Positions 45,337-54,781 are shown, numbered from the stretch's first letter. The stretch is 64,000 bases of DNA from Polluticaenibacter yanchengensis (GCA_027854065.1 JAQGEF010000013.1:62001-126000), one strand, 5' to 3'. Notes: generated by a model from the sequence alone, not told the origin. Numbers and translations are program-made.

Positions 45337-45512
45337 GAATGGCTGCCGGATGCTTTGGGCAGCGAGGAACGAGCTGGCCACGGGCGTTGCATCGATGATG
45401 TGTAATATACCGTTTGGTATAAAACTGGTGAGTATGCCCGTGGCGATACCCCAAAGGAGCCGGTACAAATGTTTATAGAATGACTAAGGATGAAAGCCCC
45501 AAAATAAAAAAA
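45337..45512 (-). repeat. dispersed intergenic element, family A, copy e (reverse)
   Basis: On the minus strand it starts TTTTTATTTTGGGGCTTTC, then ACATTTGTACCGGCTCC, and ends ATCCGGCAGCCATTC like copies a and f. Internal inverted arms: CACGGGC ... GCCCGTG. The head is the U-tract of the susD terminator. It fills most of the 394-bp gap 45171-45564, with no gene seen. Confidence 0.75.
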
Positions 45513-45533
45513 GCAGTGTATTGCTACACTGCT
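45501..45533 (-). terminator. susD terminator
   Basis: AGCAGTGTA, loop GCAA, TACACTGCT on the minus strand, then a T7 tract that merges with repeat e. Confidence 0.88.
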
Positions 45534-45564
45534 AACCAAAATGAAAAACTAACTGCTTAATATT

Positions 45565-47112
45565 TTAATACCCGTCATTTTGTTTTAACTGAGGATTGTT
45601 GTCAATTTCAGTTTGAGCAAATGGATACCTGTAATTATCTAATTTAAAAATCAAAGGTGTGCCGTTTGGTGTTTTTAATGTTGGCAATTTGATATGCGCA
45701 ATTTTCCAGCGCTTTAAGTCGTTGAAACGTTGACCTTCTAAAGCCAGTTCTACGCGACGTTCATTGCGGATAAAATTCCTTAATGTTTCTTTGGAGTTAT
45801 ATGCATTTCTATCAACGGCAGGCATATTGACAGTGGCTCTTGCGCGTACACGGTCAAGGGCATCGTATGCTGCTGCGGACGGGCCGTTGGCTTCATTGAG
45901 TGCTTCTGCGTACATTAATAAAATATCTGCGAAACGGAGATGTATGTAATCTTGGTCAGTATTTTGAGCTGTTGTCGCACTAAAAGGTGCTCTTGTTAAA
46001 TCTACATATTTCTCCATTAAATAACCGGTTGCTGATGGTGTCTGAAAACCTGTCCAGGCAACATTTGTATTTGGATTGCGCCATGTTTCTGTAGGTAATT
46101 TTAATGTCATATCCATACGTGGGTCCCGGTTGTTATATGGTGTGGCTGCATTATACAACGGAGAGGTGGTGATAGGTTTGCCATCGGTACATTGGTAAGC
46201 ATCTGCCAGGTCCTGGTAAGGCTGCATTAAAGACCACCAGCCTAGTTCAATGTCCATGCCGGCTGCTCCCGGACTTGTGCGTTGCGGGCTTGTAACTGCT
46301 AAATACTGGGTGGCAAACATGATTTCCGTATTGACGCTTGCATTGGTCTGACCACTGGTTTTAAATAAAGCTGCATAGTTATTGGATAAGCCAAATTTAC
46401 CGCCATCAATAATTTCTTTACAAATGGCTGCGGCTTCAGCAAATCGTTCCAGGGTCAATAATACCCTCGCTTTTAGTCCTTGTGCACTTCCTTTTACTGC
46501 TCTACCCGCATACCTGGTATCCGGTAGATTCGCAATGGCAAAATCCAGGTCATTGATGATGACTTCGTAAACCTGTGCTTCTGTACTTTTGGCTATTTTG
46601 GAACTTTCCAGTGTTTTTGGAGAAGTGGTATAAACGACAACACCACCAAATGTTTGTACCAGGTCGAAATAAGCCAGTGCTCTTAAGAATCGGGCTTCTG
46701 CTCTGTAGGGATTTAACTTTTCATCTGTTAACGGCGCTTTGCCAACATTGTCTAAAAAGAAATTACACTGTGCAATAAGTGCGTAAGGAGAATTGTACAT
46801 ATTGCTTAGTGCCCCTCCGGTCATTGGTGTAACAGTACCGGTCGTAAGAGCAGAGAAGTTTGCCTGGTTGGTATTGTCATACAGAAAAGCATTGTCTGCC
46901 AAACCATCTAAGTAAATACGTTCGTAACCCAGGAAATTGGCTTTCAGGCGGGAATATACCCCTGTTAAACCCCCTTGTACATCGGACTCTGAACGCCAGT
47001 ATGTACCGGCAGAAGTGGAATCTAACGGGTCTTTGTCTAATAAGCTTTTCTGGCAGGAGCTGACAAAAACAGCAGCGGTAACAGCCAGTATATTGATATA
47101 TTTTTTAATCAT
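45565..47112 (-). CDS. RagB/SusD family nutrient-binding lipoprotein
   Basis: 515 residues. Lipoprotein signal with Cys at about 20 (VFVSSC), then the SusD N-terminus LDKDPLDSTSAGTYWRSESDVQGGLTGVY. TPR-like middle (ARFLRALAYFDLVQTFGGV) and C-terminal FIRNERRVELALEGQRFNDLKRWK, the most conserved SusD block. It forms the hinged lid over its SusC transporter at the outer membrane and binds the glycan. Directly downstream of susC (11 nt), same operon. With the GH92 enzyme it forms a simple polysaccharide-utilisation locus. Confidence 0.96.
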   Translation of the reverse strand: MIKKYINILAVTAAVFVSSCQKSLLDKDPLDSTSAGTYWRSESDVQGGLTGVYSRLKANFLGYERIYLDGLADNAFLYDNTNQANFSALTTGTVTPMTGGALSNMYNSPYALIAQCNFFLDNVGKAPLTDEKLNPYRAEARFLRALAYFDLVQTFGGVVVYTTSPKTLESSKIAKSTEAQVYEVIINDLDFAIANLPDTRYAGRAVKGSAQGLKARVLLTLERFAEAAAICKEIIDGGKFGLSNNYAALFKTSGQTNASVNTEIMFATQYLAVTSPQRTSPGAAGMDIELGWWSLMQPYQDLADAYQCTDGKPITTSPLYNAATPYNNRDPRMDMTLKLPTETWRNPNTNVAWTGFQTPSATGYLMEKYVDLTRAPFSATTAQNTDQDYIHLRFADILLMYAEALNEANGPSAAAYDALDRVRARATVNMPAVDRNAYNSKETLRNFIRNERRVELALEGQRFNDLKRWKIAHIKLPTLKTPNGTPLIFKLDNYRYPFAQTEIDNNPQLKQNDGY

Positions 47113-47123
47113 TGTAGTAGTTT

Positions 47124-50100
47124 TTAGAATTTAATGTTTAATCCGGCATTGAAGATTTTGATCTGTGGATACTGACTTAAATTATTTGTAGCAGAGTTAA
47201 CACCGGTTGAAAGATTTGGTCTTTCAGGGTCGCCGTTAATAAATTTGGTAAATGTTACCAGGTTATCTGCCGAAACAAATACGGTCGCACTCTGTACTTT
47301 CATCTTGTTTAAGAAAGCGCCGGCTAAAGCATAGGACAATGATATATTTTTCAATCTTAAGTATGAAGCGTCACGCAGGAAGAAATCTGAATTGACACCA
47401 TATTGCGCCATGTGCTGATACCCGGAAATATATAGAGCAGGCATTGTATTGCTTGGGTTGGTAGGGGACCATGCGTTTCTCCAGTCAACAGATGGCGGTG
47501 TTCCTTGTTGGAAAGGGTCTACACCCCAGTTTGCTACACGGATTTTTAAGCCTTGTACACCTTGAAAGAATACATTTAAGCCTAAACGCTTGTATTGAAC
47601 ATCAAACCCGAAAGAGTAATTATAATCAGGAAAAACACCATTTACCAGTACTCTGTCATCGGGAGTGATTTTGCCGTCTCCATTTACATCTTTCATTTTA
47701 ATATCGCCAGCGCCAATGTTTGCATTTAAACTATGGGACATCGGTGTTTCTCCGGTTTGTACCACACCATCCACCAGGTACACAAAATAAGACTCATAAG
47801 GAAGGCCTACTTTCCTGATATTTCTACCGGTGATGTTTTCTGTTCTGATAGATAGTAATTTGTTTCTGACAGTAGAGAAGTTTACAAACGCGCCATAAGA
47901 AAACTCACCGATCTGGTTTCTGTGGCGAATGTCTACTTCTATGCCCCTGTTTTGCATAGAACCATCATTTGTGGTTGGTTGCGCTAAGCCTAAACTGGAA
48001 GGAATTGTTTGTGGTGCTAAAACATCGTAGGTCTTTTTGTTAAACCAGTCAAATGCAACTGTTAATAAACCTCGTTTGATATCTAGATCGAAGCCGAAGT
48101 CTGTTATCTGTGATGACTCCCATCTTAAACTTTGGTCTCTAAAAGTTAGATTGATAACTCCTTGTGATGCTGTATTATTGTCGAAACTGTATAAAACTCC
48201 GCTTGAAACAAGGTTTTCCTGGTACAAATAGTTACCAACATCCTGGTTGCCTAATGTTCCGAATGAGCCACGTAGCTTTAAGGTAGTGATCCAATCTATA
48301 TTGTCCATGAATTTTTCTTTATTAATCATCCAGCCGGCAGATACTGAAGGGTAATAACCCCATCTGTAATCCGGTGACACTTTAGAGGTGCCATCTCTTC
48401 TGATACTTGCTTCTAAAAAGTATTTACCATCATAGTTATAGTTTAGGCGGGCGAAGAAAGATTGTAAGCCCCACTCACCCGGAGCGACTAAACCTGGTAG
48501 ACGCGGATGGGTGGTATTAATGGTTTCCCCTGTGTTGCTGTAACCATTTAGTTCAGGAATGTTATAGTTAACGCCGTTGATCCTTCTGGCACGCAAGCCA
48601 CGCTGACTATAAGTAATTTGCTCATAGCCCGCTAAAGCCGAGATCTCATGTGCGTCACCGATTTTTGTATTGTAGTTTAAAGTAGAATAAAATGTCGGTG
48701 TAAGTGTTTTTGAATATTGTTCTGTTATACCTAAAATATCTGGTCCAAAAGAGTTCATTGCATAATCACCCGATGGCGCCTTTTCCTGTAACAAATATGC
48801 CTGGTAAGGGCTTTGATGCATTTTATAATATTGATCTGTATAACGAACGGCTATTTTATTGTTCCATGTTAGGTTTTTAGAAAATTTTACATCTAATGAA
48901 GCTTGTGCATTCAGATCGTAGTCCATGGTGCGCTGATTGCCCATGATAAACATTTCCTGGGGATTACGGTTTCTTCCTTCAGCTGCATAAGCACGGGAAA
49001 CGACCCTGCCGGAACCATCCGGTAAAAACGGCCCGTATAATGGGCCTGCCGCATAAATAGCCAGCATCATGTTTTCGCCTGTAAACGGAGGTTCAAACCT
49101 GTTACGTACAGTACCGTTGATCATTGTTCCAAACGTGATATTCTTGGTGATATTATTTGAGTACCTGGCTAATAGATTGTAACGTTTAAAATTATAAACA
49201 GGTAGTAAGGCATCCTGGTCTAAGTAACTGAAAGAAATATTGTAATTGCTTTTATCAGTACCGCCTGATATACCAATATTGCCGTTGAATATGGTAGCAG
49301 GTTTTACATAATAATCGTAAGAATCGAAATTTGGATAATCAGGACTTCCGTTGGCAGCTTTGTATTTATCAATTTCGGATTGTGCATATTTAAAAGTGAC
49401 CCCATTGCTGCGTTTGGTCGCTTCATTGTACATTTCCATATACTCAGCTGAGTTGGAAATAAGGTTTGGCCTGTTTGTGGCGCGGTGTTGGGATACATTG
49501 GCACTGGCAGTAAACTGTGCTTTGCCGCTTTTGCCTTTTTTAGTGGTAACCAGGATGACACCATTGGCAGCCCTGGCACCATAAATAGATGCTGAAGCTG
49601 CATCTTTCAATACGGTAATATCATCGATGTCATCGGGTGCTAAAGTATTTAAATCACCTGTTACACCATCAATCAATACTAATGGACTATTGTTGGTACC
49701 TCCGGCAAAGGAGCCTCTGCCTCTTAGTAAGATCTGGGCATTATCTCTGCCCGGCTCTGCACTTACCTGGGTAATTTGTAACCCGGCTACACGTCCTTGT
49801 AAAAGGTTGGTTGAATTTGGCGCAGGTCTTGTTCTGAGTACATCTCCGTTTACAGTAGATATGGAACCTGTAACATTTTTTCTTTTTTGGGTGCCGTAAC
49901 CTACCACTACCACGTCATCAAGGTCTTTAAGGTCTGTCGCTTTTAATGTTAGCTGGATACTGGTCTTGCCATTAACAGATATTTCCTGGGTCTCAAAGCC
50001 AACATAGCTGATTACAAGGAATGCATTATCATCATTCACTGTAATTTCAAACGCTCCCTTACTGTCTGTAACAGTGCTGAGCGTTGTTCCTTTTACTAAA

Positions 50101-50270
50101 ATAGTGGCACCTTCAACAGGTTGTCCATCAGCATTTAATACAGTTCCGGTAATTTTTCTGGCTGGTAAATCTTCCTCATAATTATACAGCCTTGGTTTTG
50201 GTGAGGCATAGGTGGCACATGGTACTAATACGTACATCCCCATGCCCAATAGCAGAGCAAGTTTCTTCAT
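47124..50270 (-). CDS. SusC/RagA family TonB-linked outer membrane transporter
   Basis: 1048 residues. Signal peptide 1-22; carboxypeptidase-D-like domain about 38-110 (ITGTVLNADGQPVEGATILVKG); TonB box DVVVVGYGTQKR about 120; plug about 130-235 with LKDAASASIYGARAANGVILVTTKKGKSG split across the typical SusC motif; then a 22-strand barrel ending IKIFNAGLNIKF with terminal Phe. Imports oligosaccharides captured by SusD using TonB energy. No extra N-terminal anti-sigma-interacting domain is seen and no ECF sigma gene is adjacent, so regulation is not of the sigma/anti-sigma type. The leader just upstream contains a weak ACTCTG ... CAGAGT inverted repeat (50301-50324). Confidence 0.97.
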   Translation of the reverse strand: MKKLALLLGMGMYVLVPCATYASPKPRLYNYEEDLPARKITGTVLNADGQPVEGATILVKGTTLSTVTDSKGAFEITVNDDNAFLVISYVGFETQEISVNGKTSIQLTLKATDLKDLDDVVVVGYGTQKRKNVTGSISTVNGDVLRTRPAPNSTNLLQGRVAGLQITQVSAEPGRDNAQILLRGRGSFAGGTNNSPLVLIDGVTGDLNTLAPDDIDDITVLKDAASASIYGARAANGVILVTTKKGKSGKAQFTASANVSQHRATNRPNLISNSAEYMEMYNEATKRSNGVTFKYAQSEIDKYKAANGSPDYPNFDSYDYYVKPATIFNGNIGISGGTDKSNYNISFSYLDQDALLPVYNFKRYNLLARYSNNITKNITFGTMINGTVRNRFEPPFTGENMMLAIYAAGPLYGPFLPDGSGRVVSRAYAAEGRNRNPQEMFIMGNQRTMDYDLNAQASLDVKFSKNLTWNNKIAVRYTDQYYKMHQSPYQAYLLQEKAPSGDYAMNSFGPDILGITEQYSKTLTPTFYSTLNYNTKIGDAHEISALAGYEQITYSQRGLRARRINGVNYNIPELNGYSNTGETINTTHPRLPGLVAPGEWGLQSFFARLNYNYDGKYFLEASIRRDGTSKVSPDYRWGYYPSVSAGWMINKEKFMDNIDWITTLKLRGSFGTLGNQDVGNYLYQENLVSSGVLYSFDNNTASQGVINLTFRDQSLRWESSQITDFGFDLDIKRGLLTVAFDWFNKKTYDVLAPQTIPSSLGLAQPTTNDGSMQNRGIEVDIRHRNQIGEFSYGAFVNFSTVRNKLLSIRTENITGRNIRKVGLPYESYFVYLVDGVVQTGETPMSHSLNANIGAGDIKMKDVNGDGKITPDDRVLVNGVFPDYNYSFGFDVQYKRLGLNVFFQGVQGLKIRVANWGVDPFQQGTPPSVDWRNAWSPTNPSNTMPALYISGYQHMAQYGVNSDFFLRDASYLRLKNISLSYALAGAFLNKMKVQSATVFVSADNLVTFTKFINGDPERPNLSTGVNSATNNLSQYPQIKIFNAGLNIKF

Positions 50271-50463
50271 ATATGCAATCTTAAGTTTATCAAAAAATGT
50301 ACTCTGTCAAAATCTGGCCAGAGTCTGCAATCGTTTACGGTGATAAAATTAGATGGTAAAGACTTGTTAAAAGATGTGTTCTTAAGTTAATCTAATGGAT
50401 TATTTTGCTTTTATTTTCATTTGACTGCAAAATGTTTTCGTTTTAGTGGATAAATGCACTTTT

Positions 50464-51099
50464 TTAAGCAAAAAGCAAATCTTTCGAAATATCAATCGGC
50501 ATATTCTGAAACCTGTAATGTCCTATAACATTGAACTGGCCATTATTAAACCGTTTCACCAAAAAGAACTCATCCGCTATAAAACTGGCTGTAAACTGGC
50601 GTTTTTGCCACTTTTCCCATATCTGCATAAAGTCTATCGGTGCCAATGTGCTGGATATAAGTATTTTAGGGTTGTTGGCAAATTGAGGTTCCAGCGTAGG
50701 TGCAGGACCGAAGAGTTTTTTACATTGCTTTAATAACTCCAGAACTTCCAGAAAAGCATATTTGTTTTCTACATTCACGAATAATGTACTATTTGCGTAA
50801 AACTGATAGTCTTTTAAGTGCACTTTGAAAGGGGTCACAATTTTAGCGATATTTTCCAGGGCAGATTTTATCTTCGGCTCAAATGCGTCAAAAGTTGAAA
50901 ATGTAGCTAATGTTAACTTGGGGCGGGTGCGTGAAGGCATCTGAACGCCAAATGTTTCTGAAATTTCCTTTCTTACATGAGTAATTTTATTGCATACCAA
51001 CTCTCCCGGATTAAGAATGATCATATAATCTGATACTTTTAATCCATTCACCAAGGCGGATTTACTTGTAGCTGTGGGTGCTTTTTTAGTAGTTATCAT
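50464..51099 (-). CDS. 2H-phosphoesterase-fold protein lacking catalytic histidines (paralogue 2)
   Basis: 211 residues. Pattern of the 2'-5' RNA ligase/LigT fold: start strand DYMIILNPG about 24-32, first motif position RPKLTLATF (Lys61-x-Thr63 where H-x-T is expected), FKVHLKDYQFY, TLFVNVEN, and second motif NPKILISS (Lys145 where His is expected). Both histidines of the 2H superfamily are replaced, so hydrolase or ligase activity is unlikely; RNA or nucleotide binding may remain. It follows its paralogue (51118-51705) by 18 nt in one operon. The fold is inferred from pattern only. Confidence 0.72.
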   Translation of the reverse strand: MITTKKAPTATSKSALVNGLKVSDYMIILNPGELVCNKITHVRKEISETFGVQMPSRTRPKLTLATFSTFDAFEPKIKSALENIAKIVTPFKVHLKDYQFYANSTLFVNVENKYAFLEVLELLKQCKKLFGPAPTLEPQFANNPKILISSTLAPIDFMQIWEKWQKRQFTASFIADEFFLVKRFNNGQFNVIGHYRFQNMPIDISKDLLFA

Positions 51100-51117
51100 G
51101 ACAAACGTTTTAAAGGA

Positions 51118-51705
51118 TTACGGAATCAGTGAAAAGACATTTCGTTTTTCATCTGCTTTACCTATATTTTTCCTGATCAGCCAAAAGCCTTTCACATCCA
51201 TTGTTTCATGAATTTCTTTAGCAGAAAACTCTAACATAGCAGGCATCGACTGTACCTGTTCGGCTATCATTAACTTAGGCTGCCTGTTAAATACTGCAGA
51301 AGGCGAGCCGGATTCCTGTAAATAACTGTTAATTACCTCAAAGGATTTATAAAATTGCTCAAAGGCACTCGCATCCTGGATCCTGTAATGCATTTCTCCG
51401 TTAGGCGTAATACCATAATTGTTTATTTCAATTTTTATACCCTGCAATAAACTGCAGATTCTTTGCATCCACCTGGATATAATCGGTTCCAGATGTTCGG
51501 ATGCTTCAAAACTGATTAACGTTATATATGGTTTTACCACAGGTTGTAATTTTCCGTATTTATTTACCAGGTAACCCATATCTGCATTCAAAGCTTCCAG
51601 TAATCCCGAATTGACAGGCACTACTATTTCATATTGTGCCATTCCCTTTAATATATCCATTTCAAATCCTTCATTTATTCTGTACCTGTAATCCTGCATT
51701 TTCAT
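51118..51705 (-). CDS. 2H-phosphoesterase-fold protein lacking catalytic histidines (paralogue 1)
   Basis: 195 residues. Same layout as the gene behind it: QYEIVVPV about 24-31, KPYITLISF (Tyr60-x-Thr62 at the first H-x-T position), KIEINNYGI, MHYRIQDASAF, and QPKLMIAE (Lys144-x-Met146 at the second). Both catalytic histidines are missing. First gene of a two-gene unit under the palindrome at 51717-51734. The neighbour on the other side is folE, divergently transcribed. Partner proteins in other 2H contexts act on RNA ends or cyclic nucleotides; here a binding or regulatory role is inferred. Confidence 0.72.
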   Translation of the reverse strand: MKMQDYRYRINEGFEMDILKGMAQYEIVVPVNSGLLEALNADMGYLVNKYGKLQPVVKPYITLISFEASEHLEPIISRWMQRICSLLQGIKIEINNYGITPNGEMHYRIQDASAFEQFYKSFEVINSYLQESGSPSAVFNRQPKLMIAEQVQSMPAMLEFSAKEIHETMDVKGFWLIRKNIGKADEKRNVFSLIP

Positions 51706-51716
51706 GATTCATTTGT

Positions 51717-51744
51717 TTTAGTAAAAATACTAAATAAATTAGTA
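51717..51744. promoter_or_regulatory. TTTAGTA-N4-TACTAAA operator of the 2H pair
   Basis: Palindrome TTTAGTA-AAAA-TACTAAA at 51717-51734, 12 bp upstream of the start codon, with an extra half-site TTAGTA at 51739-51744. More distant half-sites TTAGTA (51842-51847) and TACTAA (51875-51880) lie on the folE side of the same divergent gap. Such a cluster suggests a dimeric repressor covering the 2H promoter and perhaps touching folE. Confidence 0.6.
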
Positions 51745-51981
51745 TTTACGATATTTTTTAGCAAGAAATATTTTTATTATATTAAATCATTGATTATAAA
51801 TGTCCTTTTTAATGTTATTAAGGAGTGTAAAGCTGCCTTTATTAGTATTTTAATAAAATTTTGTTCTTGTTTAATACTAAAAAACGCTAAAAAAGTTATC
51901 ATCTTAGCCCTTGAATACATTTTTTACAATCTCTCTTGACAAACTATATACTATTTTTGCAGCAATTTAATTGGGAAGACA

Positions 51982-52578
51982 ATGGCCTATAAAAAAATAG
52001 ATCAGTACGATGAAGATATAACCAATGGTTTATCAGATGTTTACAGACAAAGTCTTGGGTTGCTCGGAGAAGATATTAACAGGGAAGGGCTTGTTAAAAC
52101 TCCGGAACGCTTAGCAAAAGCCATGCAATACCTTACACAAGGTTACCAGCAAAATGCAGTTGATATTCTTAATTCTGCGCGTTTTGAAGAAGATGTAAGC
52201 GAAATGATTATTGTAAAAGATATTGAATTGTATAGCCTTTGCGAACATCATATGTTGCCATTTGTAGGTAAGGCGCATGTGGCATATATACCTAACGGCT
52301 ACATTACGGGCTTAAGTAAAATTGCCCGCGTGGTAGATGTTTATGCCCGTCGCCTGCAGGTACAGGAGCGTTTGACCACTCAAATCCTGGAGGCGATAAA
52401 AGAAGCGCTGAATCCACTTGGTGTGGCAGTTGTTATAGAAGCCCGCCATTTCTGTATGATGATGCGTGGCGTAAGCAAGCAAAACAGCTCTACGACCACA
52501 TCAGCTTTCAGCGGTGAGTTTCAGCATGACAGGACTCGCAGTGAATTTATGAAATTGATTGGAACGAATTTGCATTAA
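51982..52578 (+). CDS. folE: GTP cyclohydrolase I
   Basis: 198 residues. GTP to 7,8-dihydroneopterin triphosphate, entry to folate (and queuosine/tetrahydropterin) synthesis. Zinc and active-site motif [10 protein letters not shown] at about 85-94, [23 protein letters not shown], and the third zinc ligand in FCMMMRGV at about 156. Type IA enzyme of normal length. TATTTTTG at 51952-51959 is a likely -7 element 22 bp before ATG 51982. Shares its upstream region with the 2H operon. Confidence 0.97.
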   Translation: MAYKKIDQYDEDITNGLSDVYRQSLGLLGEDINREGLVKTPERLAKAMQYLTQGYQQNAVDILNSARFEEDVSEMIIVKDIELYSLCEHHMLPFVGKAHVAYIPNGYITGLSKIARVVDVYARRLQVQERLTTQILEAIKEALNPLGVAVVIEARHFCMMMRGVSKQNSSTTTSAFSGEFQHDRTRSEFMKLIGTNLH

Positions 52579-52596
52579 AATAACTGACATTGAACT

Positions 52597-52636
52597 AAAA
52601 GCCTGTAGTTTTTAATACTTACAGGCTTTTTTTATT
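52597..52636 (+). terminator. folE terminator
   Basis: AAAAGCCTGT (52597-52606) pairs with ACAGGCTTTT (52621-52630), then T-rich sequence that continues straight into repeat f. Confidence 0.88.
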
Positions 52637-52748
52637 GGGGCTATTAGCATTTGTAATACTATGAAACATTGGTTCCGGCTGCTTTGGGCTCGCTATCGCT
52701 CGGTACTCGTTCCTCGTACTAAACCCGCCGCATCCGGCAGCCATTCAA
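52628..52748 (+). repeat. dispersed intergenic element, family A, copy f
   Basis: TTTTTTTATTGGGGCTATT, then GCATTTG, TTCCGGCTGC, the hairpin-like CTCGCTATCGCTCGGTACTCG, and ending ATCCGGCAGCCATTCAAC. The shortest copy (about 120 nt), between convergent folE and the LytTR regulator gene. Confidence 0.75.
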
Positions 52749-52779
52749 CTATGGTAATCCTATGAAACGAATTCTGGCT

Positions 52780-53505
52780 TTACAGTAAAGAATCCAGGCT
52801 GCCGTTTGTAAAGTTGATGATAAATTCTTTTTTGAAAACTTCTCCGATAGGTATTTCAAATTCATTGATATAAATATTATTGTTGTCGAAAGATTCAATA
52901 TGAATTTTATTGACAACGTAAGATTTACTGATTCTTAAAAATCTTTCTTGCGGCACTTTTTGATGAATTGTTTTCAGGTTCATTGCTACAATATGCTTAC
53001 ACTTTTTGGTAACAATTACCACATAGTCTTTTAAGCCTTCTATAAACAGGATATCCTCGAAAAATATTTTATGAAATCGCCGGTCAGCCCTGATAATTAA
53101 GAAGTCCGCTGTATTGGATGCCAGTGTATTATTACTGATATCTTCAGTAAACAAGGATCTGAAAGCCATGGCTTTCTTTACAGCTTTTTCTAATCTTGAT
53201 TTGTCTATCGGCTTTAGTAAATAATCCACAGCATCCAGCTCATAGCTTTTTAAAGCATATTGCGGGTAAGCCGTTGTGAATATAATCAGCGTTTCCTGTG
53301 GCAATTGTTCCGCAAAACTTAACCCGGAAATCATTGGCATCTCAATATCCAGGAAAACAATGTCCACTTTGTTTGTTTTCAAAAAGTCCAATGCTGTTAC
53401 CGCATTTTGAAACTTGGCGACCACTTCCAGTTCTGATACCTCTTTTACGAGAATCTCCATTTCTGTTCTTGCCAGCGGTTCGTCATCCAATATTATACAG
53501 GTCAT
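52780..53505 (-). CDS. LytTR family response regulator
   Basis: 241 residues. Receiver domain 1-120 with Asp53 in VFLDIEMP and acidic DDEP at 7-10; LytTR DNA-binding domain about 130-235 (FFEDILFIEGLKDYVVIV ... FLRISKSYVVN). Binds direct-repeat DNA when phosphorylated. Its ATG overlaps the stop of the kinase gene by four bases, so the two are translationally coupled. The target operon is unknown; the divergently transcribed OMP-like gene at 54782, next to the kinase, is the nearest candidate. Confidence 0.95.
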   Translation of the reverse strand: MTCIILDDEPLARTEMEILVKEVSELEVVAKFQNAVTALDFLKTNKVDIVFLDIEMPMISGLSFAEQLPQETLIIFTTAYPQYALKSYELDAVDYLLKPIDKSRLEKAVKKAMAFRSLFTEDISNNTLASNTADFLIIRADRRFHKIFFEDILFIEGLKDYVVIVTKKCKHIVAMNLKTIHQKVPQERFLRISKSYVVNKIHIESFDNNNIYINEFEIPIGEVFKKEFIINFTNGSLDSLL

Positions 53506-54563
53506 AATGGAATGTTTAATGTAATAGAATATTCATCTTGGGTTTTGGTGGATTTTATGTGGTAGGTATCACCATATAAAAGATCCAACCTGCGCTTAAT
53601 ATTATTCAGCCCCAAGCCATTACTGGTCGTATTTTGCTTGAAAACCGGGTCGATAGAATTGGTGCAAATAAACTTCAGTTCATTGTTTTCATGCATAAAC
53701 TCGAGCCTGATAAAAGAACTGGAACCCATAATGTTGACGCTATGTTTAACGGCATTTTCTGCAAATGTTGTAAATATATTAGGCGGTAATTGGATGCTGT
53801 TGAACTGCTGTAATGGTATATGGTTTATAATTTCTATTTCTAAATGATCCCTTCGCAGTTTTTCAAGATTCAGAAAATTGGTAAGAAATTCCATTTCTGA
53901 TTTAAGAAAGGTTTTCTCATCATTGTTATCGTATAGTTGGTATCTTAAAAATTCGGAAAGTTTAATAATAACAGCATTGGCTTTATCCGGGTCCTGGCGG
54001 GTAAGTGCTTTAATGCTGTTAAGCATATTGAATAAAAAATGAGGATTGATCTGGTTCTTCAGTTTCTGCAGTTCCATATTCAATGTCAGGTCCTTCAGTT
54101 CAGCTATATGTTGATTGGCCCTGTTCCAGTCCTGGAAAAGCTTAATGGTCGTGGTCGTAGATATTAATGGTGCCAGGATCAGTGCTCCTTCGTAAAAGCT
54201 TCTTGAATGATTATCCGCCACAATATCCGGGCTTAAGTAATGTTGTAATATATACCCGAGAAAGCAAATGCCGGAGTACACGGTCAACAGTAGGAATACA
54301 CTGTACAAAACATAGTGATTTTTAAAGAAAAACCTGGGAAGTAATACATAAATATTGGTATAAAACATGGCCAGTAATACTATGTAAACACTAAATAAGC
54401 GCTCAGCTTTATATAACCCGCTGTAATTGTGCACCCAGTTAGAATAGCATATTAAACTTAGCAGTACCGCGCAAAAAAGAATATGCCGCAATACCCTGAA
54501 TTTTTTGTCAACTATAAAATCTATGATTTTACTACATTCTATTTGTTGTGTTTTATAACCCAT
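53502..54563 (-). CDS. LytS/YehU-type sensor histidine kinase
   Basis: 353 residues from ATG 54563; an upstream TTG at 54581 is possible but less likely. Four hydrophobic helices at about 26-42, 58-78, 84-106 and 124-142 without a large periplasmic domain. Then the His_kinase motif QINPHFLFNMLNSIKAL with His175, and an ATPase domain with FAENAVKHSV and GLGLNNIKRRL. It should sense something in or near the membrane and phosphorylate the LytTR regulator encoded just downstream. Confidence 0.94.
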   Translation of the reverse strand: MGYKTQQIECSKIIDFIVDKKFRVLRHILFCAVLLSLICYSNWVHNYSGLYKAERLFSVYIVLLAMFYTNIYVLLPRFFFKNHYVLYSVFLLLTVYSGICFLGYILQHYLSPDIVADNHSRSFYEGALILAPLISTTTTIKLFQDWNRANQHIAELKDLTLNMELQKLKNQINPHFLFNMLNSIKALTRQDPDKANAVIIKLSEFLRYQLYDNNDEKTFLKSEMEFLTNFLNLEKLRRDHLEIEIINHIPLQQFNSIQLPPNIFTTFAENAVKHSVNIMGSSSFIRLEFMHENNELKFICTNSIDPVFKQNTTSNGLGLNNIKRRLDLLYGDTYHIKSTKTQDEYSITLNIPL

Positions 54564-54781
54564 AACTATAATAAAATACAAATGTAGCAGCTAACTTTTT
54601 TATTCTATTCTATATTATACCAAAGCATCCCTGTTATATACGAAACCCCTTTTTTACGGTTTGGTATAAAAACTAAGCCATCTTGTATAAAAAGTCAATA
54701 CATGATTTTTTTCTTTATTTATTTTGAACTGTAAGACATTCGCCGGATTAAATTATCTGCTTTTATTCAAACAAAATACAC

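Noticed and set aside
45209..45539. Frames of 89 (plus) and 99 (minus) residues between GH92 and susD
   Set aside because: Both run through repeat e and terminators on opposite strands.
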